NCBI RefSeq assembly: GCF_003258835.1
Contig: NZ_NPEV01000042.1
Location: 1 to 50,515, forward strand
DNA length: 50,515 bases
Direction: 5' to 3'
DNA from: Rhodobium orientis
Lineage (GTDB): Bacteria; Pseudomonadota; Alphaproteobacteria; Rhizobiales; Rhodobiaceae
Each line of letters starts with the position of its first letter. The stretch's first letter is position 1. The translations under genes and the position numbers were made by a program. Positions 18,171 to 27,183 of this stretch are shown piece after piece. The notes under the pieces are model-generated. The model made no database searches and was not told the origin of the DNA. It saw only the letters and a list, made by a program, of their open reading frames with translations.

Positions 18171-19031
18171 ATGATCGACCTTCGCGACATCTACAACGTC
18201 CGGCTCGGTACCGACGACCTCGACGGAGCCCAGCATTTCGGCACCGAGATCCTCGGCCTGCAATGCGTGCTTCGGACCGACGATCACGTCTATCTGCGCT
18301 CCGACAAGCGGCACCATTCGGTCGCCTTCTTCAAGGGCGAGAAGAAGGACAGCACCATTGCCTTCGAGCTGAAGCGCTGGGACGGGCTCGACGACGCACT
18401 GGCCGAGCTGGAGGCCGCCGGCGTCGCATGCGGGCGCGGCAGCGACGAGGAAGCCGCCGTCCGCTTCACCCACGAATTCGGCTGGTTCATCGATCCGACC
18501 GGCAACCGGGTGGAGCTTCTCGCCCGTCCGTTCGACGCCAACCGGCCCTACCATCCGAACCGGCCGACCGGCATTACCGGCTTCGGCCATGTCGGCCTCA
18601 ACACCACCGACCCCAAGCGCGACCAGGCCTTCTGGCTGAGCCATTTCAACGCCCGGATCTCCGACTGGATCGGCCCGGCCCCGCTGATGCGCGTCAATGC
18701 CCGGCACCACCAGATCGCCCTGTTCCCGACCAAGGGCCCCGGCATCCAGCACATCAACCACCAGGTCGACACCATCGACGACCTCCTGAAAGCCGCCTAC
18801 TACTTGCAGGACAAGCAGGTGCGGATCGTCTTCGGACCTGGGCGCCACGCCACTTCGGGCGGCTACTTCCTCTATTTCGAGGGCCATGACGGCAACACCT
18901 TCGAGTTCTCCACCAGCGACCGGATGATCATCGAGGACGAGGCCAACTACCGGCCGCGCCAGTTCGCCCTTGAGGACGAGTCCTTCTGCCTGTTCGGCGC
19001 CAAGCCGGACATCGCCGAGTTCCGCAAGTAG
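18171..19031 (+). CDS. VOC-family extradiol-type dioxygenase
   Basis: 286 aa, two vicinal-oxygen-chelate modules (about 7-117 and 137-250), as in BphC/catechol 2,3-dioxygenase-type enzymes that cleave catechols next to the diol with Fe(II). The expected ligands are His140 in GFGHVGLN, His194 in GIQHINHQV and Glu245 in GNTFEFST, all present. Conserved DPTGNRVEL closes the first module. Start at 18171 has GGGGAG about 5 bases upstream; an in-frame ATG 36 bases earlier lacks a site. Divergent from the GntR regulator and followed by the TRAP transporter. The natural substrate is unknown. Confidence 0.88.
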   Translation: MIDLRDIYNVRLGTDDLDGAQHFGTEILGLQCVLRTDDHVYLRSDKRHHSVAFFKGEKKDSTIAFELKRWDGLDDALAELEAAGVACGRGSDEEAAVRFTHEFGWFIDPTGNRVELLARPFDANRPYHPNRPTGITGFGHVGLNTTDPKRDQAFWLSHFNARISDWIGPAPLMRVNARHHQIALFPTKGPGIQHINHQVDTIDDLLKAAYYLQDKQVRIVFGPGRHATSGGYFLYFEGHDGNTFEFSTSDRMIIEDEANYRPRQFALEDESFCLFGAKPDIAEFRK

Positions 19032-19131
19032 CCCGCTTGCGCGCATTGCCGCCGGCGCCGATCGCGGGGCCGGCGTCGTGCGGCCGGATCGATGCCGGTC
19101 CCGCTCCTGTCGCAATTCGCGCGTCAAAAAT

Positions 19132-19162
19132 AACGATATTTTTCATTTTGACGATATTTTTT
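19132..19162. repeat. Direct repeat of a CGATATTTTT half-site
   Basis: AACGATATTTTT begins at 19132 and GACGATATTTTT begins at 19150, 18 bases apart in the same orientation. The CGATATTTTT part also occurs in the 18040 site (at 18047-18056). Located ~115 bases upstream of the TRAP genes; probably extra binding sites for the same regulator. Confidence 0.4.
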
Positions 19163-19173
19163 CCTCGCGTCGG

Positions 19174-19199
19174 TTGACATGGAATAAATTATATATAAA
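19174..19199 (+). promoter_or_regulatory. Possible promoter of the TRAP operon
   Basis: TTGACA at 19174-19179 followed by a very AT-rich stretch with TATAAA at 19194-19199. The -35 is perfect, but the spacing is only 14 bases, so the exact -10 is uncertain. Confidence 0.3.
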
Positions 19200-19204
19200 G
19201 CATA

Positions 19205-19218
19205 TTTTTATCGATATT
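19205..19218 (+). promoter_or_regulatory. Candidate GntR operator before the TRAP operon
   Basis: Second exact copy of TTTTTATCGATATT (first at 18040-18053). Here it lies just downstream of the AT-rich promoter-like segment and would overlap the likely transcription start, a position that suits repression. Confidence 0.45.
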
Positions 19219-19259
19219 AAGAGCCTTTCGCAAAAGGGGCCATCACCAGGGAGGACGAC

Positions 19260-19877
19260 ATGGCGTCGGCCGCAAACGACAGAGCCGTCAAGGCCGCGGA
19301 GCACCACGACACCGACCCGTCGTCCCTTGCCGCCCGCGCTGGATGGATCGGCCGGGTCAGCGGCATCCTCGCCCGCGGCGAGGCCATCGTCGCCGGATCG
19401 CTCGCCGCCTTCACCTTCCTCCTGCTGCTCCTCAACGTCGTCACCCGCGCCCTCTCCGTCCCGATCCTGTGGGTCGACGAGCTTGCCGTCTTCGCCATGG
19501 TGTGGATGGCCTTCGTCGGCGCCTCGCTTGCCATTCATCACCGCGGCCACATCGCGGTAACCCTCGTCTCCGACGCCCTGCCGTCGCGGCCGAAGGCGTG
19601 GCTGGCGCTGACCGTCGACCTCTTGCTGCTCGCCTTCATCCTCACCCTCCTGGTGCTGATCTGGCGCTGGTTCGATCCGGTGACGGCGCTTTTCGCGGAG
19701 AACCTGGAAGCCTTCAGCCTCATCGACTTCAACTTCATCTACCAGGAGCCGACGGTCACCCTCGGCGTGCCGAAATTCTGGTTCTGGCTGATCCTGCCGA
19801 TCTTCTGCCTCACCACCATCGTCCACAGCCTCAGCAACATCGCCGTGAGCCTCGGGCGCCTCGGCGGCTGGGAGTAG
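19260..19877 (+). CDS. TRAP transporter small membrane subunit (DctQ type)
   Basis: 205 aa. Four transmembrane segments are visible (about 50-70, 78-98, 115-135 and 168-190), with a ~40-residue hydrophilic N-terminal tail that is somewhat long for the family. The short LWVDELAVFAMVWMAFVGA stretch is the DctQ signature. It forms the membrane unit with the M protein that follows and takes substrate from the periplasmic P protein. Ribosome site GGGAGG about 6 bases before the ATG. Confidence 0.9.
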   Translation: MASAANDRAVKAAEHHDTDPSSLAARAGWIGRVSGILARGEAIVAGSLAAFTFLLLLLNVVTRALSVPILWVDELAVFAMVWMAFVGASLAIHHRGHIAVTLVSDALPSRPKAWLALTVDLLLLAFILTLLVLIWRWFDPVTALFAENLEAFSLIDFNFIYQEPTVTLGVPKFWFWLILPIFCLTTIVHSLSNIAVSLGRLGGWE

Positions 19878-19881
19878 CGCC

Positions 19882-21141
19882 GTGGCGGTCGGTCTTTCCT
19901 TTTTCGCGCTCCTGCTCACCGGCGTGCCGATCGCCTTCGTGCTCGCGGCCTCCGCGCTGATCTACGTGGCCGTCAGCGGCAACACCGTCCTCTTCCAGTC
20001 CTATCCCTCGCAGTTCTTCGGCGGCCTGGAGAGTTACGGGCTGCTTGCCCTGCCGCTGTTCATCCTGCTCGGCGAACTGATGAACGAGGGCGGCATCGGC
20101 CGGCGGCTGATGACCCTTGCAATGGCGATGATGGGCCAGGTGCGCGGCGGTCTCGCCTACGTCAACCTTGCCGCCAATGTGATGATGGCATCGATCCTCG
20201 GCTCGACGGTTGCCCAGATCGTCGTCATGAGCCGGCTCGCCGTGCCGGAGATGGACCGGGCCGGCTATCCGCGCGACGTCTCCATGTCGATCACGGCCGC
20301 CGCCGGCATGCTGGCGCCGATCATCCCGCCGTCGATGCTGTTCATCGTCTATGGCGTCATCGCCCAGATCTCCATCGGCGATTTGTTCATCGCCGGCATC
20401 GTGCCGGGCCTGCTGCTGGCCGCCGCCTTCCTCGTCGTTATCGCCGTCCTCGGCCGCATCCACGGCTTTCCGACCAACGAGAAGATGTCGTGGAACGCCC
20501 GCCTCAAGGCCGTCGCCGATGCGCTGCCGGCAGCCCTCATCCCGATCACCATCGTCGGCTCGATCCTCGGCGGACTGGCGACGCCGACGGAGGCGGCCGC
20601 CATGGCGGCGATCGTCTCGATCCTGATCGGCAAGTTCGTCTACCGGGAGCTGGAGATCTCCCATCTCGGCCCGGCCTTCGTGCGCGCCGCGCGCAGTTCG
20701 GCCGTCGTGCTCTTCGTCATTGCCGCGGCCGGCGTCTTTTCCTGGGTGATCACCTTTGAGAACATCCCGACGCTGGTCGCCGACTGGCTGCAGGACCTGA
20801 CGACCTCGCCGATCGTCTTCCTGCTGGTGCTGAACCTGTTGCTGCTTCTGGTCGGCATGATCATCGACCCGATCCCGGCGCTGATCCTGATCGTGCCGGT
20901 GTTGCTGCCGGTCGCCACCGACGTCTACCAGATCAACGCCACCCATTTCGGCGTCATCATCTGCCTCAACCTTGCCGCCGGGCTGCTAACGCCGCCGGTC
21001 GGAACCGGGCTGTTCACCGCCGCGTTGATGAGCGGCATCAAGGCGGAACGGATCGCGCTCCTGGTCGCGCCGTTCCTGGCCGCTGCCGCCGCGGTGATCG
21101 TGCTCCTCGTCCTGTTCCCCGGTCTCATGTCCCTGATCTGA
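19882..21141 (+). CDS. TRAP transporter large membrane subunit (DctM type)
   Basis: 419 aa, about 12 membrane segments, sodium-driven substrate channel of the TRAP system. Family hallmarks: GELMNEGGIGRRLM, SMSITAAAGMLAPIIPPSM, GGLATPTEAAAMAAI and NLAAGLLTPPVGTGLF. The start is GTG at 19882, four bases after the Q stop, with GGGAG inside the end of the Q gene. Belongs to one operon with the Q and P genes. Confidence 0.93.
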   Translation: MAVGLSFFALLLTGVPIAFVLAASALIYVAVSGNTVLFQSYPSQFFGGLESYGLLALPLFILLGELMNEGGIGRRLMTLAMAMMGQVRGGLAYVNLAANVMMASILGSTVAQIVVMSRLAVPEMDRAGYPRDVSMSITAAAGMLAPIIPPSMLFIVYGVIAQISIGDLFIAGIVPGLLLAAAFLVVIAVLGRIHGFPTNEKMSWNARLKAVADALPAALIPITIVGSILGGLATPTEAAAMAAIVSILIGKFVYRELEISHLGPAFVRAARSSAVVLFVIAAAGVFSWVITFENIPTLVADWLQDLTTSPIVFLLVLNLLLLLVGMIIDPIPALILIVPVLLPVATDVYQINATHFGVIICLNLAAGLLTPPVGTGLFTAALMSGIKAERIALLVAPFLAAAAAVIVLLVLFPGLMSLI

Positions 21142-21192
21142 CCGCCAGCAAACGCAAGCATCGAACGAACACAAAAACACACGGAGGAAGAC

Positions 21193-22161
21193 ATGCACTT
21201 CAGACCCGCCGCCGCCCTTCTCGCCCTCGGCATCCTCGCCGCCCCGAGCCTTGCCGCGGCCGACGACTACCGCATCGGTCTCATCACGCCGCCACCGCAC
21301 CAATGGACCAAGACCGCGACCGCGCTGGCCGAGGACCTCAAGGCCAAGAGCGACGGGCGCATCAACCTCACCGTCTTTCCGAGTGGCCAGCTCGGCTCGG
21401 AGTCGGAGATGCTGCAGCAGCTCCAGACCGGGGCGCTCGATTTCGCCTTCCTGACGCTCGGCGAATTCGCCAACCGGCGCGACGACTACGGCATCTTCCT
21501 TGCCCCCTATATCGCCAAGGACGTGCCGGCGGCGCGCAAGCTTCTCTCCGGCCCGACGGCCCAAAAACTCCTGAAGTCGGTCTCCAAGCTCGGCCTCGTC
21601 GGCTTCGGCTACGGCATGGCGGGCCTGCGCCAGATCGTCATGCGCGGCGAGATCACGTCGGGCGCACAGCTTGCCGGCAAGAAGATCCGCACCGTGCCGT
21701 TCAAGCCGGAGCTCGATTTCTGGGTCAAGGTCGGCGCCGCACCGACGCCGATGCCGCTGCCGGCGCTCTACGACGCCTTCGCCAACGGCCAGATCGACGG
21801 CATGCAGATCGACTTCGAGGGCACCTGGAATTCCAAATACTACGCCCATGCCGGCACGATCATCGAATCCAACCACATGATGTTCCCGATGGTCGCCGTC
21901 GGCTCGGCCCGCAAGTGGCGTGAGGTCAGCGACGAAGACAAGAAGCTGATCGCCGAGGCGATGGCTGCCCGCCTCGACAGCCTCGTCGCCGCCTATGAGA
22001 GCATCGATGCGGACTATCTCGCCAAGCTGCAGACCAGCAAGGTGCCGGTGATCACCGTCGACCGCACCTTCTTCGGCGAGGCGATCGACGCCTGGTACGC
22101 CGAATGGCGCGAGCGCGCGCCGCTCCTGAAGGAGCTTGAGGCCGAAGCGGCGGCCATGTAG
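21193..22161 (+). CDS. TRAP transporter solute-binding protein (DctP type)
   Basis: 322 aa. Signal peptide at residues 1-23 (LLALGILAAPSLAAA), then a DctP fold. The segment around MAGLRQIVMRGEI followed by AGKKIRTVPFKPELDFW carries the conserved arginine that normally clamps a carboxylate ligand, and LPALYDAFANGQIDGMQID is the usual hinge motif. This points to an organic acid as cargo; which acid is not visible. Last of the three TRAP genes, followed by a terminator. Confidence 0.92.
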   Translation: MHFRPAAALLALGILAAPSLAAADDYRIGLITPPPHQWTKTATALAEDLKAKSDGRINLTVFPSGQLGSESEMLQQLQTGALDFAFLTLGEFANRRDDYGIFLAPYIAKDVPAARKLLSGPTAQKLLKSVSKLGLVGFGYGMAGLRQIVMRGEITSGAQLAGKKIRTVPFKPELDFWVKVGAAPTPMPLPALYDAFANGQIDGMQIDFEGTWNSKYYAHAGTIIESNHMMFPMVAVGSARKWREVSDEDKKLIAEAMAARLDSLVAAYESIDADYLAKLQTSKVPVITVDRTFFGEAIDAWYAEWRERAPLLKELEAEAAAM

Positions 22162-22186
22162 GCGCCGACCGGCCTTGGCAATCCCG

Positions 22187-22220
22187 TCCGGCGGCATCCG
22201 TGCCGCCGGATTTTCTCTTT
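22187..22220 (+). terminator. Rho-independent terminator after the TRAP operon
   Basis: Perfect 10-base stem TCCGGCGGCA/TGCCGCCGGA with a TCCG loop, followed by TTTTCTCTTT. It separates the TRAP operon from the class II aldolase-like gene, which would therefore rely on read-through or its own promoter. Confidence 0.8.
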
Positions 22221-22235
22221 CCCTCCCCTCCCGGT

Positions 22236-22919
22236 ATGTCCATGAGCGATATCGATCCCGCCCTTTCCGTGGCCGTGCGCAAGGCCGCCCGCGCGCTCGG
22301 CCGCCACGGCCTCGTCCACGCCTATGGCCATTGCTCGGCACGGATCGATGCCGACCGGTTCCTGGTCACGCCGTCGAAACCGCCGGGGCTGACCGAGCCG
22401 GGCGAGGCGTGTCAGGTGGTGCCGGTTGAGGGTCCGCTGCCGGACGGCATCCTCGGCGAGGTGCGCATCCACCAGCGCATCTATCGGACGCGCCCGGAGG
22501 TCGGCGGCGTCGTGCGGTTCATGTCCCCGCAAATGATGGCGCTCGCCGCCCTCGGCCTGACGCCGAAACCCCGGCACGGTTTCGGCGCCTATTTCGCGCC
22601 GGCGCCGGCGCTGTGGGACGATCCGCAGCTCGTGCGCGACGACGACAAGGCTGCCGGCGTCGTGGCCGCCCTCGGCAGCGGCCGGGCCGTTATGATGCGC
22701 GGCAACGGAGCGGTGACGGCCGGCGAGACATTGCAGAAGGCTGTCGGCCTTGCCTTTTACCTGGAGGACGCCTGCCGGGTGGAGCTTGAGGCGCTCCGCA
22801 CCGGCCTTGCCGAGACCGCGCCCCTGCTCGATGCCGACGAGGCCAGGCTGAGGGCGACGGACGCCGGCATGATCTTTGAACGCCTGTGGGATTATCTCAC
22901 CGCCGGCGACCCGGAATAG
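22236..22919 (+). CDS. Class II aldolase/adducin-fold protein lacking the zinc ligands
   Basis: 227 aa. The fold is clear from HAYGHCSAR, EVRIHQRIYRTRPEVGGVV and the C-terminal AVMMRGNGAVTAGETLQKA. In zinc-dependent members (FucA numbering His92, His94, His155) these positions read His-x-His and NHG; here they are Arg94, Met96 and Asn157. The catalytic glutamate position is kept (Glu75). Metal-dependent aldolase or decarboxylase chemistry is therefore doubtful. Start: ATG 22236 or, two codons later, ATG 22242; neither has a strong ribosome site. It sits between the TRAP transporter and an aldo/keto reductase. Confidence 0.85.
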   Translation: MSMSDIDPALSVAVRKAARALGRHGLVHAYGHCSARIDADRFLVTPSKPPGLTEPGEACQVVPVEGPLPDGILGEVRIHQRIYRTRPEVGGVVRFMSPQMMALAALGLTPKPRHGFGAYFAPAPALWDDPQLVRDDDKAAGVVAALGSGRAVMMRGNGAVTAGETLQKAVGLAFYLEDACRVELEALRTGLAETAPLLDADEARLRATDAGMIFERLWDYLTAGDPE

Positions 22920-23045
22920 GCCAAAGCCCTTACCCTTTTCGCTCTCCTGCACTAAAAAGCGGGTAACCCCTTCCTTTCGACCGGGCCGGCACTCCTTTCT
23001 CCCTTGCCGGCGTCACGGCCGTTCCCGCATTCCAAGGAGAGCTCC

Positions 23046-24089
23046 ATGGACTACACCACGCTCGGACGCACGGAGCTTCGCGTCTCCACCCTCTGCCTCG
23101 GCTCCATGACCTGGGGCTCCCAGAACACCGAAGCCGAGGGCCACGCCCAGATCGACCGCGCGCTCGATGCCGGCATCAACTTCATCGACACGGCCGAAAT
23201 GTACCCGGCCAATCCCGGCCCGTCCGACTATCCCGGCAAGACCGAGGACTATATCGGCACCTGGATCGAAAAATCCGGCCGGCGCGGCGACGTGGTGCTG
23301 GCCACCAAGATCACCGGCGAGGGCTCCTCGCGGGCGCGCGGCGGTGCGCCGATCACGCCGCAGGCGATCCGCGAGGCGCTCGATGCCTCGCTGAAGCGGC
23401 TGAGGACCGACTATGTCGACCTCTACCAGCTCCACTGGCCGAACCGCGGCAGCTACCATTTCCGCAAATACTGGGACTACGACCCCACCGGCATCGACCC
23501 CGCCGTCGTGCGCCAGGACATTGCCGACACGCTCGGCGAACTGCAGCGCCAGGTCGAGGCCGGCAAGATCCGCCATGTCGGCCTTTCCAACGAGACCGCC
23601 TGGGGCACGCGCCAGTTCCTGGAGATTTCCGAGCGCGAGGGCCTGCCGCGGGTGGCGACGATCCAGAACGAATACTCGCTGATGTGCCGTATCTTCGACC
23701 TCGACCTCGGCGAGCTCGCTTGCGCCGAAGACGTCGACCTCCTCGCCTATTCGCCGCTCGCCTGCGGCATCCTTTCGGGCAAATATGCCGGCGACACAAC
23801 GCCGGAGGGTTCGCGGCGGTCCCTCAACGCGACCATCAACGGGCGCCTCGTTCCGACGATCTGGCCGGCCCACGACGCCTATCTGGAGATCGCCAGGAAG
23901 CACGGCCTCGATCCGGCGCAGATGGCGCTCGCCTTCTGCCTGACGCGCCCATTCATGGGCTCCGTCATCTTCGGCGCCACCTCGATCCCGCAACTGGAGA
24001 CCGCACTCGGTGCGGCCGACCTGACGCTCTCCGACGAGGTGATGGACGACATCAAGGCGGTCCACCGGCAACACCCGATGCCGTTCTGA
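23046..24089 (+). CDS. NADP(H)-dependent aldo/keto reductase, Tas-like
   Basis: 347 aa, the length of E. coli Tas. TIM-barrel oxidoreductase. Opening motif LGSMTWGSQN; catalytic residues Asp and Tyr in FIDTAEMYP; Lys in VLATKITG; His in YQLHWPNRG. The C-terminal FGATSIPQLETAL is the NADP 2'-phosphate region. AAGGAG lies about 5 bases before the ATG. It may act on an aldehyde or ketone product of the neighbouring dioxygenase pathway; this is inference from location. Confidence 0.92.
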   Translation: MDYTTLGRTELRVSTLCLGSMTWGSQNTEAEGHAQIDRALDAGINFIDTAEMYPANPGPSDYPGKTEDYIGTWIEKSGRRGDVVLATKITGEGSSRARGGAPITPQAIREALDASLKRLRTDYVDLYQLHWPNRGSYHFRKYWDYDPTGIDPAVVRQDIADTLGELQRQVEAGKIRHVGLSNETAWGTRQFLEISEREGLPRVATIQNEYSLMCRIFDLDLGELACAEDVDLLAYSPLACGILSGKYAGDTTPEGSRRSLNATINGRLVPTIWPAHDAYLEIARKHGLDPAQMALAFCLTRPFMGSVIFGATSIPQLETALGAADLTLSDEVMDDIKAVHRQHPMPF

Positions 24090-24211
24090 GTCGCCGTCCG
24101 AAAACCGTGCCGCCGGCAAGACCCGACGGCCGGAAGCGGCTCGATATGCGACCCGTTCGCCCGGTCAAGATGCAGAGATGTACTTTTTCAATGTGATCGG
24201 CATCGCCGACG

Positions 24212-25705
24212 TCAACTGGCGCCGGGCGGACGCAACGATGCCGGAACACCATGACGGGCAGCGGCCTCGGCGATGAGATCGACGCCGCGCTCCATGCGCT
24301 CCTCCGGCACATAGGCAAAGCCGAGGCGGAAGGAATTTTTCGGCGCGCGCGCCATGAAGAACGTCGCACCCGCATCGACGATGACGCCCTCCTCTCTGAG
24401 CGATGCGCTGAACGCGGTGGCGTCGAAGCCTTCCGGCCCCGTCAGCCAGAACGAGGTCCCGCCGACGGAGTGCCTGACGGAGAATGCCGAAAGCCTGGTG
24501 TCGATCGCCGCCTTCATGCGCCGCCAGCGCTCGCCGTGGCGGCGCACCAGCGTGCGCAGGTGCCGGTCGTAATAGCCGAGGCCGAGGAATAGCGCGGTCG
24601 TTTCCTGCAGGATCGTCGGCGGATGCCTGAGCAGCATGGTGCGGATCGCCCGAGCTTCCGCAATGATCTGTCGGCTGGCCACGATGAAGCCGATCCGGAG
24701 CCCCGGCGACAGGGTCTTCGACAGGCTGCCGACATAGATGACCCGGCCGTTGCGGTCGAGCGCCCGGAGCGTCGGCGAGGCATCCGCCCCGCCATGCATC
24801 TCCGCCTCGTAGTCATCTTCCAGGATGAAGAAATCGTCGCGATCGGCGCGGGCGACGAGGTCTTCCCGGCGCGCCATCGTCATGGTGACAGAGGTAGGGA
24901 ACTGGTGGCTGGGCGTCGTATAGACCAGCTTGCAGGCTGGCGGGATGTGTTCCGGCACCAGCCCATTGTCGTCGACGGCAACGCCGGCCACCCCGTTGCC
25001 GGTGAGCGTGAAGGCGTTGCGGGCGTCCGGGTATCCGGGGTCCTCCACCGCGATCGGCCCCGCCTTGCGGGCGAACAGGAGCCCCATGATCGCCAGCGCG
25101 TTCTGGGCACCGAGGGTCACCATGATCTCGTCATCGCCGGCAAGGACGCCGCGATAGTGGAGCAGCCGCTGGCGGAGCTGCTGCAGCAGGTGGGGGCTGT
25201 CGCCGGCGATGTACTCCCCCGTCCATTCCGTCAGGGTGGACCGCTTCAGCGCCTGGCGGGAGCACTCGCGCCAGGCATCGATCGGGAACAGCGCCGGATC
25301 GGTCTGATTGTAGATGAACGGATAGGGATAGTCGGCCCAGTCGGCCGGATGGTCGACCCGCTTCAGCGACGACGGCGCATGCGGGCCGAAGTCGACGGTC
25401 TCGGTGTCCGGCGCAGCGCCGCCCCGGTCCGCCGGGACGACCGGCAGCGCGGCGGCGCTCACCACATAGCCCGAGCGATCCTTCGCCTCCAGCAGCCCGA
25501 GATCGACGAGCCGCGAATAGGCCGCGAACACCGTGTTGCGCGAGACCTGAAGCTGGCCGGCCAGCGCCCGGCAGGAGGGCATGCGAAACCCCGGCGGCAA
25601 GGCGCCGCGCGAGATCGCCGCGCTGACCTGTTCGCAGATCCGGTCGCGCAGCCTCAGTCCGGGGTTCTGCGGCAGCTCGAAGATCCGTGACGTCAGGATG
25701 TCCAT
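24212..25705 (-). CDS. MocR/PdxR-type regulator (GntR DNA-binding domain plus aminotransferase fold)
   Basis: 497 aa. N-terminal GntR winged helix at ~10-80 (RICEQVSAAISRGALP, LQVSRNTVFAAYSRLVDLGLL), then a class I aminotransferase-fold domain with the PLP lysine in YVGSLSKTLSPGLRIGF and EDDYEAE before it. Such proteins sense PLP or amino compounds and usually control a divergent gene, here the class III aminotransferase 137 bases away. Start at 25705 with AAGGAGG 8 bases upstream; a longer in-frame start 48 bases earlier has none. Confidence 0.92.
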   Translation of the reverse strand: MDILTSRIFELPQNPGLRLRDRICEQVSAAISRGALPPGFRMPSCRALAGQLQVSRNTVFAAYSRLVDLGLLEAKDRSGYVVSAAALPVVPADRGGAAPDTETVDFGPHAPSSLKRVDHPADWADYPYPFIYNQTDPALFPIDAWRECSRQALKRSTLTEWTGEYIAGDSPHLLQQLRQRLLHYRGVLAGDDEIMVTLGAQNALAIMGLLFARKAGPIAVEDPGYPDARNAFTLTGNGVAGVAVDDNGLVPEHIPPACKLVYTTPSHQFPTSVTMTMARREDLVARADRDDFFILEDDYEAEMHGGADASPTLRALDRNGRVIYVGSLSKTLSPGLRIGFIVASRQIIAEARAIRTMLLRHPPTILQETTALFLGLGYYDRHLRTLVRRHGERWRRMKAAIDTRLSAFSVRHSVGGTSFWLTGPEGFDATAFSASLREEGVIVDAGATFFMARAPKNSFRLGFAYVPEERMERGVDLIAEAAARHGVPASLRPPGAS

Positions 25706-25842
25706 GTCGCTCGCCTCCTTGCGTCGCACCGAGACTGGCACAGCCTTCGCCATCTGTCCCTCAGAAACCGATCACCTGTCCCTTTTCCTCTCCCCCGGCT
25801 GCCCGCATTGTCGTGAGAGCCACGCTCGAAGGGAGACGATCA

Positions 25843-27183
25843 ATGGACAAGGCGACAGAGACCACGGCGGCATCGGGCCTTGAGACGGACTGGTCCCGGG
25901 AGGCAATCCTTGACAGGCGCGACCGCTATTTCGCGGCGACGCAGCGCGCCTTCGTTCCCTATGAGACGCCGCTCGTCATCCGGCAAGGCAAGGGCCAGTA
26001 TGTCTGGGACGAGGACGGCAACCGGCTGATCGACCTCCTCGGAATGAACCTGTGCATCAGCGTCGGCCACGCGCATCCGGCGGTGACCGCCGCGGTCAAG
26101 GACCAGGTCGACCGGCTGACGCACTGCACGACCATGTTCCATCATCCGGTGCCGGCGCATTTCGCCGAAGAACTCGCCGCCACCATGCCGGCGGGCGAGG
26201 ACTGGGTCGTCCACTTCACCAATTCCGGCACCGAGGCCATCGACCTCGCCATCATGCTGGCGCGATCGGCCACCGGCAATTCCGACATGCTGGCGCTGCG
26301 CAATTCCTATCACGGCGCCACCTACGGGGCGCAGGGCGTCACCGGCGTGCGCAACTTCCGGCACAATATCGGTCAGCTTTCGAACATCAGCTTCGTTGCC
26401 GAGCCGAACCAGTATCGCGGCATCTTCGGGGCGGGCACCGAGCCCTATCTGGAGGAGATCGACCGCACCATCGCCTACACCACGAGCGGGGCGCTTGCCG
26501 GCATGATCATCGAGCCGGTGCAGGGCTATGGCGGCATCGTCGTCATGCCGGACGGCTATCTGAAGGGTGCCTTCGAGCGCGTGCGCGCGGCCGGGGGCCT
26601 GTGCATCGTCGATGAGGTGCAGTCCGGCTTCGGCAAGACGGGCGAGGCCATGTGGGGGTTCGAGCGCCACGGCGTCGTCCCCGATATCGTCGTCATGGCC
26701 AAGGGCATCGGCAACGGCATCCCGCTCGGCGCCGTCGTCATGAAGCGCCATGTCGCGGAAGCGATGCGCGAGAAATTCCTGTTCCACACCTATGGCGCCA
26801 ACCCGGTCGCCTGTGCCGCCGGCCGCGCCGTCTTGCAGGTGATCAGGGACGAGAACCTGATCGAGAACGCCCGCACCGTCGGCGCAGCGCTGATGGAGCA
26901 CCTGGAAAGCCTGAAGCAGCGCTACCAGGTCATCGGCGACGTGCGCGGCCGCGGCTTCATGATGGCGATCGAACTGGTCAAGGACCGCCAGACCCGGGAG
27001 CCTGCGCCGGAGGCCACCGCGAAGGTGTTCGAGCGGACCCGCGACAACGGCCTCATCATGTCGAAATCGGGCAACTTCAAGAACATCCTGCGCATGGTAC
27101 CGCCGCTGTGCCTGTCCATGGACGACGTGGAGCCCGTCGCCGAGGCGCTGGACAGGTCGTTCAGCGGCGTGTCGCCGGAGTAG
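25843..27183 (+). CDS. Class III PLP-dependent aminotransferase
   Basis: 446 aa. Aminotransferase of the AGT2 / omega-amino-acid group. Visible: GHAHPAV near the N-terminus, NSGTEAIDLAIMLAR (phosphate cup), IIEPVQGYGG, IVDEVQSGFGKTG with the cofactor Asp, and MAKGIGNGIPLGAVV with the Schiff-base lysine. GAAGGGAG precedes the ATG. Divergent from the MocR regulator, which presumably controls it. The amine donor (beta-alanine, 3-aminoisobutyrate, alanine or other) cannot be told from sequence alone. Confidence 0.9.
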   Translation: MDKATETTAASGLETDWSREAILDRRDRYFAATQRAFVPYETPLVIRQGKGQYVWDEDGNRLIDLLGMNLCISVGHAHPAVTAAVKDQVDRLTHCTTMFHHPVPAHFAEELAATMPAGEDWVVHFTNSGTEAIDLAIMLARSATGNSDMLALRNSYHGATYGAQGVTGVRNFRHNIGQLSNISFVAEPNQYRGIFGAGTEPYLEEIDRTIAYTTSGALAGMIIEPVQGYGGIVVMPDGYLKGAFERVRAAGGLCIVDEVQSGFGKTGEAMWGFERHGVVPDIVVMAKGIGNGIPLGAVVMKRHVAEAMREKFLFHTYGANPVACAAGRAVLQVIRDENLIENARTVGAALMEHLESLKQRYQVIGDVRGRGFMMAIELVKDRQTREPAPEATAKVFERTRDNGLIMSKSGNFKNILRMVPPLCLSMDDVEPVAEALDRSFSGVSPE

